This document shows positions 6,346 to 6,812 of a stretch of 6,812 nucleotides of DNA, one piece after another (within the stretch, counting starts at the first letter, position 1; every line of letters begins with the position of its first letter). The stretch lies in contig PMOP01000453.1 of assembly GCA_003161495.1 (NCBI GenBank), forward strand, positions 15,655 through 22,466, in the 5' to 3' direction. Under the pieces are notes generated by a model. That model did no database searches. It was not told where the DNA came from and saw nothing but the letters and a program-made list of their open reading frames with translations. Source of the stretch: Acidobacteriota bacterium. GTDB lineage: Bacteria; Acidobacteriota; Terriglobia; Acidiferrales; UBA7541. Both the position numbers and the translations under genes were made by a program.

Positions 6346-6812
6346 ATGCCCGCCCAGAAACTCACGGAAGTAACGACGGTCGCCTGCCTCTTCTTTATCT
6401 TTCTGGTTCCGCTCGCGGCCGCGGGCCTCGCCATCATGAACGTCGGCCTGGGACGCTCGCGCAGTGCCGGCCATATGATGATGGCTTCGCTCTGCGCTCT
6501 TGCGGTGGCCGGCTTGGCTTATTTCGTTTGCGGATTTGCCTGGCAGGGATTCATTGGAAGCCCCGCTCATTTCTTCGATTTTTCCGGGAAGAGCTGGAAC
6601 TGGATTGCGGCGGAGCCGTTCTTTTTTCGCAAACTCGCTTTTGACGGTTCCGCGGCATCGCTCGCCGCGGTGTTCCAAATTTTTTGCGTGGGCCTTGCAG
6701 CGTTGATCCCGCTCGGGAGCGGCGCGGACCGATGGCGTCTTCGGGCCATATGCCTTTCGACTGCGATGCTGTCCGCGTTGACGTATCCGCTTTTCGCGCA
6801 TTGGGTGTGGGG
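6346..6812 (+). CDS. Amt/Rh-family ammonium transporter, N-terminal part only (cut by window edge)
   Basis: The frame is open from ATG 6346 to the right edge (155 residues). Hydrophobic helices lie near 12-34, 45-66, 102-123 and 133-150. The pattern follows Amt proteins: first helix ending in GLAIMNVGLGRSRS (27-40), as in the family's G-x-A-x-x-x-x-G-L-x-R segment; second helix ending in VCGFAWQGF (61-69); FQIFCVGLAALIPLGSGADR (110-129) at the family's GAxAER segment, with Asp in place of Glu; and TYPLFAHWVWG (146-156, the last Gly codon incomplete), the very typical end of this block. Amt proteins are trimeric inner-membrane channels for ammonium, usually about 400 residues or more. The twin-His pore residues lie beyond the edge. 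There is no long cleaved signal peptide; the chain goes almost directly into helix 1. A weak GAGGA lies about 15 bases before the ATG. Confidence 0.85.
   Translation, partial: MPAQKLTEVTTVACLFFIFLVPLAAAGLAIMNVGLGRSRSAGHMMMASLCALAVAGLAYFVCGFAWQGFIGSPAHFFDFSGKSWNWIAAEPFFFRKLAFDGSAASLAAVFQIFCVGLAALIPLGSGADRWRLRAICLSTAMLSALTYPLFAHWVW

Noticed and set aside
6112..6801. A 229-residue open frame on the minus strand
   Set aside because: It is opposite the small membrane protein and the Amt-type transporter. Its product is highly charged, low in hydrophobic residues and has no motif; the plus strand has clear membrane-protein patterning.

Overview
The window looks like chromosomal DNA of a moderately GC-rich free-living bacterium. 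An acidobacterium is my best guess. I base that on the style of the proteins, a STPK/PP2C pair beside metabolic genes, and REP-like palindromes between genes; no phylogenetic marker is present, so this is inference. I see no mobile-element gene, CRISPR array, rRNA or tRNA.

Positions 1-5592 hold four genes, all on the minus strand. In transcription order they are: a 12-helix APC-superfamily amino-acid permease (5592-3793) with a perfect Shine-Dalgarno site; a PP2C-type Ser/Thr phosphatase (3783 or 3624 to 2824); a membrane-anchored Hanks-type Ser/Thr kinase (2777-1809); and a bifunctional homocysteine S-methyltransferase/methylenetetrahydrofolate reductase (1658 to beyond base 1), cut by the window edge. 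The gaps are 9, 46 and 150 bp. The first three genes could be one transcript. The fourth is set apart by a pair of inverted REP-like palindromes.

Positions 5593-6161 are a divergent intergenic region with weak candidate promoters on both strands and several possible hairpins. From 6162 the plus strand carries a 59-residue two-helix membrane protein and, 4 bp later, the start of an Amt/Rh-type ammonium transporter that runs off the right edge.

Functionally, the window combines nitrogen and amino-acid uptake (APC permease, Amt), one-carbon/methionine metabolism, and a reversible protein-phosphorylation pair. The families are all known. The most interesting signals are non-coding: two inverted 30-bp palindromes with compensatory stem changes, and a 17-bp perfect hairpin that shares their core and lies inside the first codons of the longest phosphatase frame, which casts doubt on that start. 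I do not see clear evidence for a wholly new system.
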